The notes beneath the pieces are model-generated. The model saw only the letters and a list, made by a program, of their open reading frames with translations. It had not been told where the DNA came from and did not search any database. Made by a program: the position numbers and the translations under genes. Positions 8,905 to 16,578 of a stretch of 64,000 nucleotides of DNA are shown here, piece after piece (positions within the stretch are counted from its first letter, which is position 1; every line of letters begins with the position of its first letter). This DNA comes from Microcystis aeruginosa NIES-4325 (GTDB lineage: Bacteria; Cyanobacteriota; Cyanobacteriia; Cyanobacteriales; Microcystaceae), in the NCBI RefSeq assembly GCF_008974145.1, contig NZ_BJKP01000004.1:62001-126000 (forward strand), given 5' to 3'.

Positions 8905-10038
8905 TTAAGCGGCAAAAGCCACAGAATTATTCTTCAAAACCCGGTGATAGTAATTTAATAACTGTTTGGTGGCCGCTTGCCATGCCCATTTTTCGGCTTC
9001 TAGACGCGCATTTCGTCGTAATTCCTCTCTTTCTGCCTTGGCGGTTAGTAATCTTTGGGTGGCACTAATTAAACCTTTTTCATCCCTAGGATCGAAGAGA
9101 TGGCCATTAACTCCATCGGTGACAATATCGGGAATTCCCCCCGAATTTGCCGCCACCACCGGACAACCGGCAGCCATGGATTCTAAGAGTACCAAACCGA
9201 GGGTTTCTGTGCGTGAGGGAAAAAGAAAAGCATCTGCGGAAGCAAAAGCGGAGGCTAATTCTAACCCCTGTAAATAACCGACAAAATGGGTATTTGTGTC
9301 GGCAAAATGACTTGTTAAAGCTTCCCGATGGGGACCATCTCCCACAATAGCAAATCTTGCTTCGGGAATCGCTTCTAATACTGGTTTAATGCGATCGATT
9401 TCTTTTTCGGCCGACACTCGACCAACGTATAATAAGAGGGGACTATCGGGGTTATTTTGGGATAATTTCAGTCTCATAGCCGGGGATTTTAAATGAGGTT
9501 GAAATAATTCCGTATCGACTCCCCTTTGCCAAAGCTCTACTTTTTCAATGCCACGACTAGATAATTCTTGTACCATAGCAGTGGAAGTGCAGAGATTTAA
9601 ACTTGCTTGATTGTGGGCCAATTTTAATAATTCCCAGAGTAATCCTTCTAGGGAACCTAATCCATAGTGTTGTAGGTATTGGGGGAGATGGGTATGATAG
9701 GAAGCGACGAGGGGAATGTTCATAGTTTTGGCAAAATAAATGCCTCCCACCCCTAAAATAGCTGGGTTAACCACATGAATAATATCAGGTTTAAACCTCT
9801 CTAAAGCTTGACCGACGGAAGGCCGGGGGAAAGCCATTTTTAATTCCGGATATAGGGGTAAGGGAATCCCTGTAACTCCATGAATTTTAGCACCTTTGTA
9901 CTCCTTTAAACCGCCATCGGGAGAGAAAACTAATACCTGATGACCTAATCTTTGTAGGTGTTCCACGGTATGTTTAAGACGGGTGACAATGCCATCGATT
10001 TTCGGTAAGAAAGTTTCTGTAAAAAGAGCAATTCGCAT
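8905..10038 (-). CDS. sqdX: Sulfolipid synthase (sulfoquinovosyltransferase)
   Basis: A GT4-family glycosyltransferase of 377 residues. The pattern MRIALFTETFLPKIDGIVTRL, then PDIIHVVNPAILGVGG, VASYHTHLPQYLQHYGL, WQRGVDTELFQP and FPSRTETLGLVLLESMAAGCPVV matches SqdX. SqdX moves sulfoquinovose from UDP-sulfoquinovose to diacylglycerol, making the thylakoid sulfolipid SQDG. The donor-site E-x7-E (ETLGLVLLE) is intact. The partner gene sqdB is not in the window. The gene stands alone between the phosphopantetheinyl transferase and clpS on the same strand. Other GT4 enzymes are close relatives, but the GIVTRL start and YHTHLP motif favour SqdX. Confidence 0.88.
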   Translation of the reverse strand: MRIALFTETFLPKIDGIVTRLKHTVEHLQRLGHQVLVFSPDGGLKEYKGAKIHGVTGIPLPLYPELKMAFPRPSVGQALERFKPDIIHVVNPAILGVGGIYFAKTMNIPLVASYHTHLPQYLQHYGLGSLEGLLWELLKLAHNQASLNLCTSTAMVQELSSRGIEKVELWQRGVDTELFQPHLKSPAMRLKLSQNNPDSPLLLYVGRVSAEKEIDRIKPVLEAIPEARFAIVGDGPHREALTSHFADTNTHFVGYLQGLELASAFASADAFLFPSRTETLGLVLLESMAAGCPVVAANSGGIPDIVTDGVNGHLFDPRDEKGLISATQRLLTAKAEREELRRNARLEAEKWAWQAATKQLLNYYHRVLKNNSVAFAA

Positions 10039-10133
10039 AGAGAAAACAAGGTTAAGTAATAATTAAGGGCAAGCTTTTTGAGATAGCTAGGAATAATTAC
10101 TGAATTTCTCAAGGCAATTAACTCCCCAATTAA

Positions 10134-10796
10134 TCATAGATCAGAAAGGCCAAAGGTTTTAATCACTCGATCGCTACCTTCGATAACCACCGTCGCTCGA
10201 TAATTATCGCCGATTGCTGCTGTCCATAATTGCCATTCCCCCGCCACATTGTCTAATTTTAAGGGATTAAGACCCACTTCCACTCGATCGAGTCCCCCGC
10301 TAATTCCCGTTCCCAGTGCCTTTAAATAAGCCTCTTTTGCCGTCCATAACTGAAAAAATAGCTTTTCCTTCTCTGCGGACTTTTCAACAAGCTCGTGTTC
10401 CCTAGCACAAAAAAACCTTTTTGTCAAGCTATCTAAATCTTTCATCTGGCGCATTTTCTCTAAATCTACCCCAATGCGAGCGGTTAAAGTCAAGCCACAG
10501 ATTGCCATCTCCTCGGAATGGGAGAGATTAAACTGCAATTGGTAGTTAATACTCGGTTTTCCCCGTTCGCTGTAGATAAACTCGATTTTTTCGGGACTTA
10601 TCGCCAAATATGACCCTAAAATCTCCCGTAAACATCCCCTGGTCACCAAAAAACGCCGCTTGTGTTGGGGAAAATGGTAACGATTAGCTCTAATTATTTC
10701 ATCTTCCGAGAGCAAAGAAGCCAGTTTTTCTAGTCTATCCCCAGAGGGATCGAGACTGATAAAATAGAGATGAACCTCATCGGTAGATATAAACAT
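10134..10796 (-). CDS. 4'-phosphopantetheinyl transferase (Sfp/HetI type)
   Basis: Transfers the phosphopantetheine arm from coenzyme A to carrier-protein serines, activating acyl, peptidyl or polyketide carrier proteins. The 220-residue length and motifs fit the Sfp/HetI class: GKPSINYQLQFNLSHSEE, the magnesium-binding GVDLEKM, and FFQLWTAKEAYLKALGTGI with the W-x-x-KEA-x-x-K core. In cyanobacteria one broad enzyme of this type usually serves both fatty acid synthesis and any NRPS/PKS clusters. It starts at an ATG at 10796 and lies divergent from the serine hydrolase gene. Confidence 0.9.
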   Translation of the reverse strand: MFISTDEVHLYFISLDPSGDRLEKLASLLSEDEIIRANRYHFPQHKRRFLVTRGCLREILGSYLAISPEKIEFIYSERGKPSINYQLQFNLSHSEEMAICGLTLTARIGVDLEKMRQMKDLDSLTKRFFCAREHELVEKSAEKEKLFFQLWTAKEAYLKALGTGISGGLDRVEVGLNPLKLDNVAGEWQLWTAAIGDNYRATVVIEGSDRVIKTFGLSDL

Positions 10797-10906
10797 TAAA
10801 CTCAGAAGCGCTCAAATAATTAATTATCGGTAAATTTTACCGTAAAATGAGAATTGCCGACTCAAGAATTTATCCACCTTCTAACTCTTGACTTTGCAGC
10901 ACACTT

Positions 10907-11848
10907 ATGAACTTTTTTCATACTGAAGACCATCTCCAACAGTTCGGTACAGATATTTTAGAAACAACTTGGCGAGCATTTCCCCAATTAGCTCAAGAAC
11001 AAATTGCCCTAACTTGGATAGTATATGATCCTCCCGTTGTCGTCAACACGGGGGGAGCAATTTCTCACGAAGAATTCTGGAAATATTCCCCCCGCGGATT
11101 TAGTTATCGCGGACAAGAAAGAACCTATCCCGCTAGTTTAGTGAAATTATTTTATTTAGTAGCGATTCATGAGTGGTTAGAGGGGGGAATGATTGCCGAA
11201 AGCAGCGAATTAAATCGCACCATTCGTGACATGATTGTTGACTCTAGCAATGATGCTACCAGTTTAGTTGTAGATCTGCTCACGGGAACCACTAGCGGTC
11301 CGGAAATTGCCGCCGGTCCCTTTGAAACTTGGAAGCAACAACGCAACATAGTTAATCGTTATTTTCAATCCTTGAATTGGCCGGAATTAGCGACAATTAA
11401 CGTTAATCAAAAAACTTGGTCTGACGGTCCCTATGGACGTGAACGCGCTTTTTTAGGAGAATTACTGGAAAATCGCAATATGTTAACTAGCAATGCAGTG
11501 GCGCGTTTAATTCATACTATTATCGGAGGGATTGCGGTTTCTTCCCAACGTTCCCAGATGATGATGTCTTTACTAAAACGAAGTCTTAATCCTGCTGATT
11601 GGACGAGTCAAGGAGATGATACACAAATCTTAGGATTTTTGGGACAAGGATTACCAGAAAATAGTCAAATTTGGTCAAAAGCTGGTTGGACAAGTCAAGT
11701 ACGTCACGATGCAGCCTATATTGAAATTCCCCATCATACTCCCTATCTCTTGGTGGTATTTACCGAGGGAAAAGATAACAGTCAAAATCGCTCAATTTTA
11801 CCTTTTATTTCCCAGAAAGTAGCCGAGAAAATTATGCAGTTCAATTAA
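10907..11848 (+). CDS. Serine hydrolase of the class A beta-lactamase type
   Basis: A 313-residue protein with the penicillin-recognising fold. The catalytic S-x-x-K appears as SLVKLFYLVAIHEW near residue 76, and the second motif as DSSNDATSLVVDLLTG (S-S-N in place of S-D-N). A possible third motif is KAGWTSQVRHDAAY (K-A-G instead of K-T-G). No signal peptide is visible, so it may be cytoplasmic, which is unusual for a true beta-lactamase. It is more likely a housekeeping hydrolase or amidase of this superfamily than a resistance enzyme. It sits alone, with the accessory patch beginning directly after it. Confidence 0.8.
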   Translation: MNFFHTEDHLQQFGTDILETTWRAFPQLAQEQIALTWIVYDPPVVVNTGGAISHEEFWKYSPRGFSYRGQERTYPASLVKLFYLVAIHEWLEGGMIAESSELNRTIRDMIVDSSNDATSLVVDLLTGTTSGPEIAAGPFETWKQQRNIVNRYFQSLNWPELATINVNQKTWSDGPYGRERAFLGELLENRNMLTSNAVARLIHTIIGGIAVSSQRSQMMMSLLKRSLNPADWTSQGDDTQILGFLGQGLPENSQIWSKAGWTSQVRHDAAYIEIPHHTPYLLVVFTEGKDNSQNRSILPFISQKVAEKIMQFN

Positions 11849-11906
11849 TTGAAGCTGTGGGTAGGATGGTTTTCTCTGTCATTGCCAAAAGTGCTAGATA
11901 AACATC

Positions 11907-12068
11907 CTACTGCCATGAACCCGTAAATTGACTGATATTCATCTCAATATATAGCTTTTCTGGGATAGATGGGGTTTGTTCTTGCAGCTGAAATACTCGA
12001 TTAAGTTTAGTCTGTGCTTTACCTTGACGAGAAGGGCTGTCATCATTTACACTAACAACAGATTGTTC
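11907..12068 (-). pseudogene. 3' relic of an unidentified gene
   Basis: On the minus strand a 53-codon open stretch runs from just inside a stop at 12071 to a TAG at 11907. It reads with natural-looking composition (for example SVNDDSPSRQGKAQTKLNRV, then EKLYIEMNISQFTGSW) but has no start and no upstream continuation, because the ParA fusion gene occupies that side. I take it as the 3' end of a gene whose 5' part was lost when the ParA gene arrived. The family is not recognised. Confidence 0.35.
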
Positions 12069-12088
12069 TTAAGTATTTCCTCAAATAT

Positions 12089-13438
12089 GTGACTTTTAAC
12101 CCTCACCATTGTCATAACGAAAGGGAAGTGGAGAGTAAACTAATTGTCCAGTATTTACTCCCCAAACTAGGCTACAATGCCGAACATTGGTATCAACAAG
12201 TTAGCTTCGGTAAAGTCCGATTAGATTTCCTTGTTTCCGCTCAAAAACCTATCAATAAAAAGCAGTTTTTATCCTCTCACTGTCTAATTATCGAGGCTAA
12301 AAATCCCAGAGAAAAGCTCACCAATCATCGTCACCGTTTAGGTTATTATCTCAACTACTTTAAAGTGCAGTGGGGATTATTAACCAATGGTGATGAGATT
12401 CAACTTTATCGAAGAAAACCCGATAAAATTTATTTGATTTTTAGATGTTCTGGGTTAGAAATTGCCTCTCACTTAGAACAGTTAAAATCTCTGATTGGCT
12501 ACGAAACCTTATCTTTAGGTATTCCACCGCTCAATTCTCCAACAATCAACCACAGAAACCCCATGAAAACCATCGCAATTTATCATCATAAAGGTGGTGT
12601 TGGTAAAACCACCGTCGCCACCAATCTAGCGGCAGCTTTGAGTAAAAAAGGCAAGCGAGTATTATTAATTGATATTGATGCCCAAGCTAATAGTACCTTT
12701 GCCGTTGGTTTAATTAAGTTTCAATTCGATGATGACGATGATTTAAAAGATAAAAATGTTTTTCATTTGCTAGAAAAAAATGACTCGAATTTTATCCCAG
12801 ATATCGTCAGAAAATCTCAAGGTTTTACTTATCCTGAGATTGATATAATTCCCTCTCACATTATCTTAATTAGTAAGCAAAGCGAATTAACTCAAAGAGG
12901 AGGAGCCTACATTAGACTAGCGAAAAAATTAGAAAGAGTGACGCAAGATTATGATATTGCAATTATCGATACTCCCCCATCCTTAGATTTATACGCTCAA
13001 GTATCTTTAATTGCAGCTGATTATCTGATAATTCCTTCTGATTTAAAACCTTTTTCTAATCAAGGAATACAAGGAGTCAAGAAGCTTATCGATGAAGATA
13101 TTAATGATCTTCGTGAAAACTTAGGCAAAAAAAACTTAGAGATTTTAGGTGTTTTACCTTCCAAAATTTCTACCCACGCTCAATACTTAAAATATAATTT
13201 CCCCAAACAAAAACAAGTGATTCCAGACAAGTATGGTTTACCCTTGATGGAATCAATTATCTCGGAAAGAATGCCTTTATCTCGCTGTATAAATCAATAC
13301 TTTACTGTGGGAGATTTAGAAATTCCTGCCCCCCAATCTATAATGGATTATGCCGAACATCAAGCTGATGCAGGAGTATCAGCAGCAGAATTTGAAGCCT
13401 TAGCACTGGAAGTTTTAGCTAAAATAGGAGTTAAATAA
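12089..13438 (+). CDS. ParA-type ATPase with N-terminal HsdR_N-like nuclease domain
   Basis: A 449-residue two-domain protein. Residues 10-140 resemble the N-terminal nuclease domain of type I restriction R subunits (HsdR_N, PD-(D/E)xK fold): a glutamate near 15, VRLDFLV with Asp 46, and LIIEAKNP with Glu 69 and Lys 71. After a short linker, residues 158-449 are a ParA/Soj ATPase with deviant Walker A KGGVGKTT at 168-175, VLLIDIDAQANST, and Walker B IIDTPPS at 292-298. Translation starts at a GTG at 12089. An internal ATG at 12563 would give the ParA half alone and could be a second start. It directly precedes a ParB-like gene. Chromosomal partition, plasmid maintenance and DNA defence are all possible roles; the coupled nuclease is unusual for ParA. 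Confidence 0.8.
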   Translation: MTFNPHHCHNEREVESKLIVQYLLPKLGYNAEHWYQQVSFGKVRLDFLVSAQKPINKKQFLSSHCLIIEAKNPREKLTNHRHRLGYYLNYFKVQWGLLTNGDEIQLYRRKPDKIYLIFRCSGLEIASHLEQLKSLIGYETLSLGIPPLNSPTINHRNPMKTIAIYHHKGGVGKTTVATNLAAALSKKGKRVLLIDIDAQANSTFAVGLIKFQFDDDDDLKDKNVFHLLEKNDSNFIPDIVRKSQGFTYPEIDIIPSHIILISKQSELTQRGGAYIRLAKKLERVTQDYDIAIIDTPPSLDLYAQVSLIAADYLIIPSDLKPFSNQGIQGVKKLIDEDINDLRENLGKKNLEILGVLPSKISTHAQYLKYNFPKQKQVIPDKYGLPLMESIISERMPLSRCINQYFTVGDLEIPAPQSIMDYAEHQADAGVSAAEFEALALEVLAKIGVK

Positions 13439-14149
13439 ATGTGGAAATTTTTACGAATTGATTTAGATAATATCAGTTCTTCTGAAGCTCTCTCAAGCTT
13501 CGAGCAAAATAAATTGGAAAACCTAGCTAATCTTATTATTGATATGGGAGGAATAGTCTGTCCAATTACTTTAAAACAAACAGGATTTGAACAGTACGAA
13601 ATTATTAATGGTAATTTAGAATACTATGCTTCTAGAATAGCCAGAGAAAGAAATTCTAGTATTGAGACTATTAGTTCTATCGTAATAAATCATGAATACG
13701 AAGATAATGCCAAGCAACAAATCCAATTACTTCGCCCTGAACTAAATGCTCCAAAGCCAGATATTGACAACCATCCAGATATTGAGAAGTGTTTGAGTGA
13801 ATTCAGATTAAGCATAACAAATGAATTACAGGCTATGCGAGAAGAAATCAAAAGACTGGAAGAAAAAATTATTATTTCTCCTCCTCCTCCTCCTGCTTCT
13901 CCTCCTGCTTCTCCTCCTGCTTCTCCTCCTGCTTCTCCTCCTGCTTCTCCTCCTTCTAAATCGATTTTAGAGCTTTTGAATAGCTGTGATGCTAATCAAA
14001 TTAAAAAAGCGGGAATAAATAGAACAGTTACTGCAAATTTTCTAAAGGAGAAGCCCTTTATTTCTCTTAATGATATCACTGATCGAGTAGATAAAATGGG
14101 GGTAGCAACTCTGAGCAAACTTGTCGATTATTTGCTGACTTCTAATTGA
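13439..14149 (+). CDS. ParB-like protein with coiled coil and helix-hairpin-helix tail
   Basis: A 236-residue partner of the ParA fusion; its ATG immediately follows the ParA stop codon. Residues 1-95 resemble the ParB N-terminal fold (FEQNKLENLANLIIDMGG, then YEIINGNLEYYASRIARE in place of the ParB Gx(R/H)R box). Residues 112-145 are a coiled coil (NELQAMREEIKRLEEKI). Residues 148-173 are a Ser-Pro-Pro-Ala repeat linker encoded by a 12 bp tandem repeat. Residues 176-233 look like a helix-hairpin-helix DNA-binding unit (LLNSCDANQIKKAGINRT, KPFISLNDITDRV). A canonical ParB HTH is missing, so DNA would be bound by the tail. The ParB assignment is a fold-level inference. Confidence 0.65.
   Translation: MWKFLRIDLDNISSSEALSSFEQNKLENLANLIIDMGGIVCPITLKQTGFEQYEIINGNLEYYASRIARERNSSIETISSIVINHEYEDNAKQQIQLLRPELNAPKPDIDNHPDIEKCLSEFRLSITNELQAMREEIKRLEEKIIISPPPPPASPPASPPASPPASPPASPPSKSILELLNSCDANQIKKAGINRTVTANFLKEKPFISLNDITDRVDKMGVATLSKLVDYLLTSN
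13895..13954 (+). repeat. Five-copy 12 bp tandem repeat in the ParB-like gene
   Basis: The unit GCTTCTCCTCCT repeats five times without error and encodes Ala-Ser-Pro-Pro in frame. The preceding bases are further TCC runs. Perfect identity between units suggests recent slippage, so linker length should vary between strains. Confidence 0.95.
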
Positions 14150-14156
14150 TTTTTGT

Positions 14157-14184
14157 GGGTGTGTTGAGCTACTTTAACACACCC
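14157..14184. repeat. Hairpin repeat after the ParA/ParB pair
   Basis: A perfect 9 bp stem, GGGTGTGTT and AACACACCC, with a 10-base loop, lies eight bases after the ParB-like stop. No T run follows the stem, so it could be a transcript-end stabiliser or a dispersed palindromic repeat rather than a classical terminator. Confidence 0.6.
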
Positions 14185-14279
14185 TACCGATGGATGTTAT
14201 AATAATGGAAGATCAGGAGAAATTGCTGATCCGATAGCGGGCAAAGATTAACTAAAAGACGGGTGAAAAGAGAAAACTT

Positions 14280-14972
14280 ATGACAACTACCCCAGTAATT
14301 GCTGCTTCTTTAACGATTCCTCCCCTAGAAAACGGCGATAAATTAACTCGATGGGAATTTGAACGACGTTATCAAGGGATGCCCCATCTCAAAAAAGCGG
14401 AACTAATTGAAGGAATTGTTTATATGGCATCTCCCCTCAGATTTGAAAGTCACGCCGAGCCTCATGCTAATATTGTCGGATGGTTAGCTCTCTATAAAGC
14501 GGCGACTCCGGGTGTTAGATTGGGTGATAATGCCACCGTGAGATTAGATATTGATAACGAACCCCAACCGGATGCCCTATTAAGAATTGACAAGGGAGGA
14601 CAATCGACAATTAGTCAAGATGATTATGTAGAAGGGGCGCCGGAATTAATTGTCGAAATTGCCGCTTCTAGTGCTTCCTACGATGTTCATCAAAAATTAA
14701 ATGTTTACCGTCGCAATCAACTCCAAGAATATCTAGTCTGGCGCTTTTATGAACAAGAAATTGATTGGTTTCGACTACAGGCAGGAGAATATATTAAACT
14801 AGAACCCCATAGTGATGGCATAATGCGCTCTCAAATCTTTCCCGGTTTATGGCTAGATAAAAACGCTTTATTAATGGGCGACTTAGGAAAAGTTTTAGTG
14901 ATTTTGCAGCGGGGGTTAGAGACAGCAGAACATCGAGATTTTGTCAATAAACTAACTGCCAATCACAGCTAG
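14280..14972 (+). CDS. Uma2-family (DUF820) putative endonuclease
   Basis: A 230-residue member of the Uma2 family, a restriction-endonuclease-like PD-(D/E)xK fold that is greatly expanded in cyanobacteria. The core is visible: WEFERRYQGMPHLKKAELIEG, then NEPQPDALLRI with the first acidic residue, and APELIVEIAASSASYD with the E-x-A-x-S form typical of Uma2, in which the catalytic lysine is replaced. RNQLQEYLVW follows, as usual. No signal peptide or neighbour that would define a role. It lies 130 bases after the ParA/ParB pair and may simply share the accessory patch. The cellular function of Uma2 proteins is not settled. Confidence 0.88.
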   Translation: MTTTPVIAASLTIPPLENGDKLTRWEFERRYQGMPHLKKAELIEGIVYMASPLRFESHAEPHANIVGWLALYKAATPGVRLGDNATVRLDIDNEPQPDALLRIDKGGQSTISQDDYVEGAPELIVEIAASSASYDVHQKLNVYRRNQLQEYLVWRFYEQEIDWFRLQAGEYIKLEPHSDGIMRSQIFPGLWLDKNALLMGDLGKVLVILQRGLETAEHRDFVNKLTANHS

Positions 14973-15009
14973 ATTGTAAAATTAGACAATTATTCTTGAT
15001 CCACTGTCC

Positions 15010-15015
15010 TATAAT
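15010..15015 (+). promoter_or_regulatory. Possible -10 box upstream of photolyase
   Basis: A perfect TATAAT lies 133 bases before the photolyase ATG in the gap after the Uma2 gene. No good -35 box is at the right distance (TTGATC is too close), so this is a weak call. The rest of the gap holds two copies of a TTCGACA(A/G)GCTCA-type short repeat near 15066 and 15113. Confidence 0.3.
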
Positions 15016-15147
15016 TACAGAAAGAGTATTTTTGAATTGAATTTGTTCTGAACTGTACCCCACATTTCGACAAGCTCAATGTAAAATAATCTCGCCCCTG
15101 ATAATCTTCACTTCGACAGGCTCAGTGACCACTCATCACCTCACTTT

Positions 15148-16572
15148 ATGTCAAATCTAATCCTTTTCTGGCATCGTCGCGATTTACGTCTCTCGGATAA
15201 TATTGGACTGAGTAAAGCTAGGGAGCGCAGTCCGAAAATTATCGGGGTTTTCTGCCTCGATCCTGCTATTTTAGAAGGGGATGATATCGCCCCAGCTAGA
15301 GTTGCCTATCTCCTCGGTTGTCTAGAGGAATTAGAAAAAAATTATCGCCAAAAAGGTAGTCAATTACTGATTATTCGCGGCAACCCCAGTCAAACACTCG
15401 TCAACTTAGCCGGCAATTTATCGGCAAAAGCAGTTTTTTTTAACCTCGATATCGAACCCTACGCGCGTCAACGGGATCAACAGGTAATCGCCGCTTTACA
15501 AACAAAAGGAATTGAAGTAGAAACCTTCTGGGATCAACTTCTCCACGCTCCAGGGCAAGTCCTCACCCTCTCAAAAAGTCCCTACACCGTATATACTCCT
15601 TTTTGGAAAAATTGGAGCCAATTAGCCAAAGCCAGCCCCAAAACCCTAGAAAACCTGCAAGGATTAGACGAAAATGAGGGGGAGAAACTCACAGAAACTA
15701 TTAACTTACCAACCCTAGAAAATTTAGGTTTTACTTGGCAAAACCCCTTACCCCTCGCTCCCGGAGAAAAAGCCGCCAATAGCAGATTAGAAGAATTTTG
15801 TCAAGGGGCTATTAACAATTATCAAGAAGATCGTAACTTCCCCGCTTTCGATGGGACCTCGCGCTTGAGTGCTGCTTTAAAATTTGGGGCGATTGGCATT
15901 CGCACAATTTGGACGGCAACCCTAGAGTTATTAGAAAATTGCCGCGCCCAGGAAGCAAAAGATAGTATTATCACTTGGCAGCAAGAGTTAGCTTGGCGGG
16001 AATTTTACCAGCATTGTCTCTATTTTTTCCCAGAATTGGCGGTCGGTGCTTATAGAAAAGAATTTCGTCATTTTCCTTGGCAGGATAACGAAGAACATTT
16101 TCAAGCTTGGTGCCAGGGAAAAACCGGCTATGCGATCGTTGACGCGGCCATGCGACAATTAAATGAAACGGGATGGATGCACAATCGTTGTCGCATGATC
16201 GTGGCAAGTTTTTTAACCAAAGATTTAATTATTAACTGGCAAAAAGGCGAAAAATACTTCATGCAGAAACTTTTTGATGGGGATTTAGCCGCTAATAATG
16301 GTGGTTGGCAGTGGAGTGCCTCTAGTGGCATGGATCCGAAACCTTTAAGAATTTTTAATCCCGCTAGTCAGACACAAAAATTCGATCCAGAAGGGGAATA
16401 TATTCGTCAGTGGTTGCCGGAATTAGCCTCCGTAGATACGGAATATTTAGTAACCGGGAAAATCCCCCGTTTAGAAAGACATCGTTGTGGTTATCCTGAG
16501 CCAATTGTCGATCATAATCAACAACAAAAAGAATTTAAACGACTCTATAGTAATCAGAGGACAAAACGGTAA
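15148..16572 (+). CDS. phr: Deoxyribodipyrimidine photolyase
   Basis: Light-driven repair enzyme that splits UV-induced cyclobutane pyrimidine dimers. The 474-residue protein has the antenna domain at the N-terminus ([21 protein letters not shown]) and the FAD domain in the second half: [54 protein letters not shown], and [19 protein letters not shown]. These match class I CPD photolyases; cyanobacterial members use a deazaflavin antenna. The length is normal. A cryptochrome is less likely because the residues around the dimer-binding pocket (WQW, MDPKP) are those of photolyases. It is convergent with the RND gene, six bases away. Confidence 0.94.
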   Translation: MSNLILFWHRRDLRLSDNIGLSKARERSPKIIGVFCLDPAILEGDDIAPARVAYLLGCLEELEKNYRQKGSQLLIIRGNPSQTLVNLAGNLSAKAVFFNLDIEPYARQRDQQVIAALQTKGIEVETFWDQLLHAPGQVLTLSKSPYTVYTPFWKNWSQLAKASPKTLENLQGLDENEGEKLTETINLPTLENLGFTWQNPLPLAPGEKAANSRLEEFCQGAINNYQEDRNFPAFDGTSRLSAALKFGAIGIRTIWTATLELLENCRAQEAKDSIITWQQELAWREFYQHCLYFFPELAVGAYRKEFRHFPWQDNEEHFQAWCQGKTGYAIVDAAMRQLNETGWMHNRCRMIVASFLTKDLIINWQKGEKYFMQKLFDGDLAANNGGWQWSASSGMDPKPLRIFNPASQTQKFDPEGEYIRQWLPELASVDTEYLVTGKIPRLERHRCGYPEPIVDHNQQQKEFKRLYSNQRTKR

Positions 16573-16578
16573 AACTAG

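Noticed and set aside
10907-11848. Antibiotic-resistance beta-lactamase
   Set aside because: No signal peptide and an altered K-A-G motif; it is more likely a housekeeping member of the superfamily.
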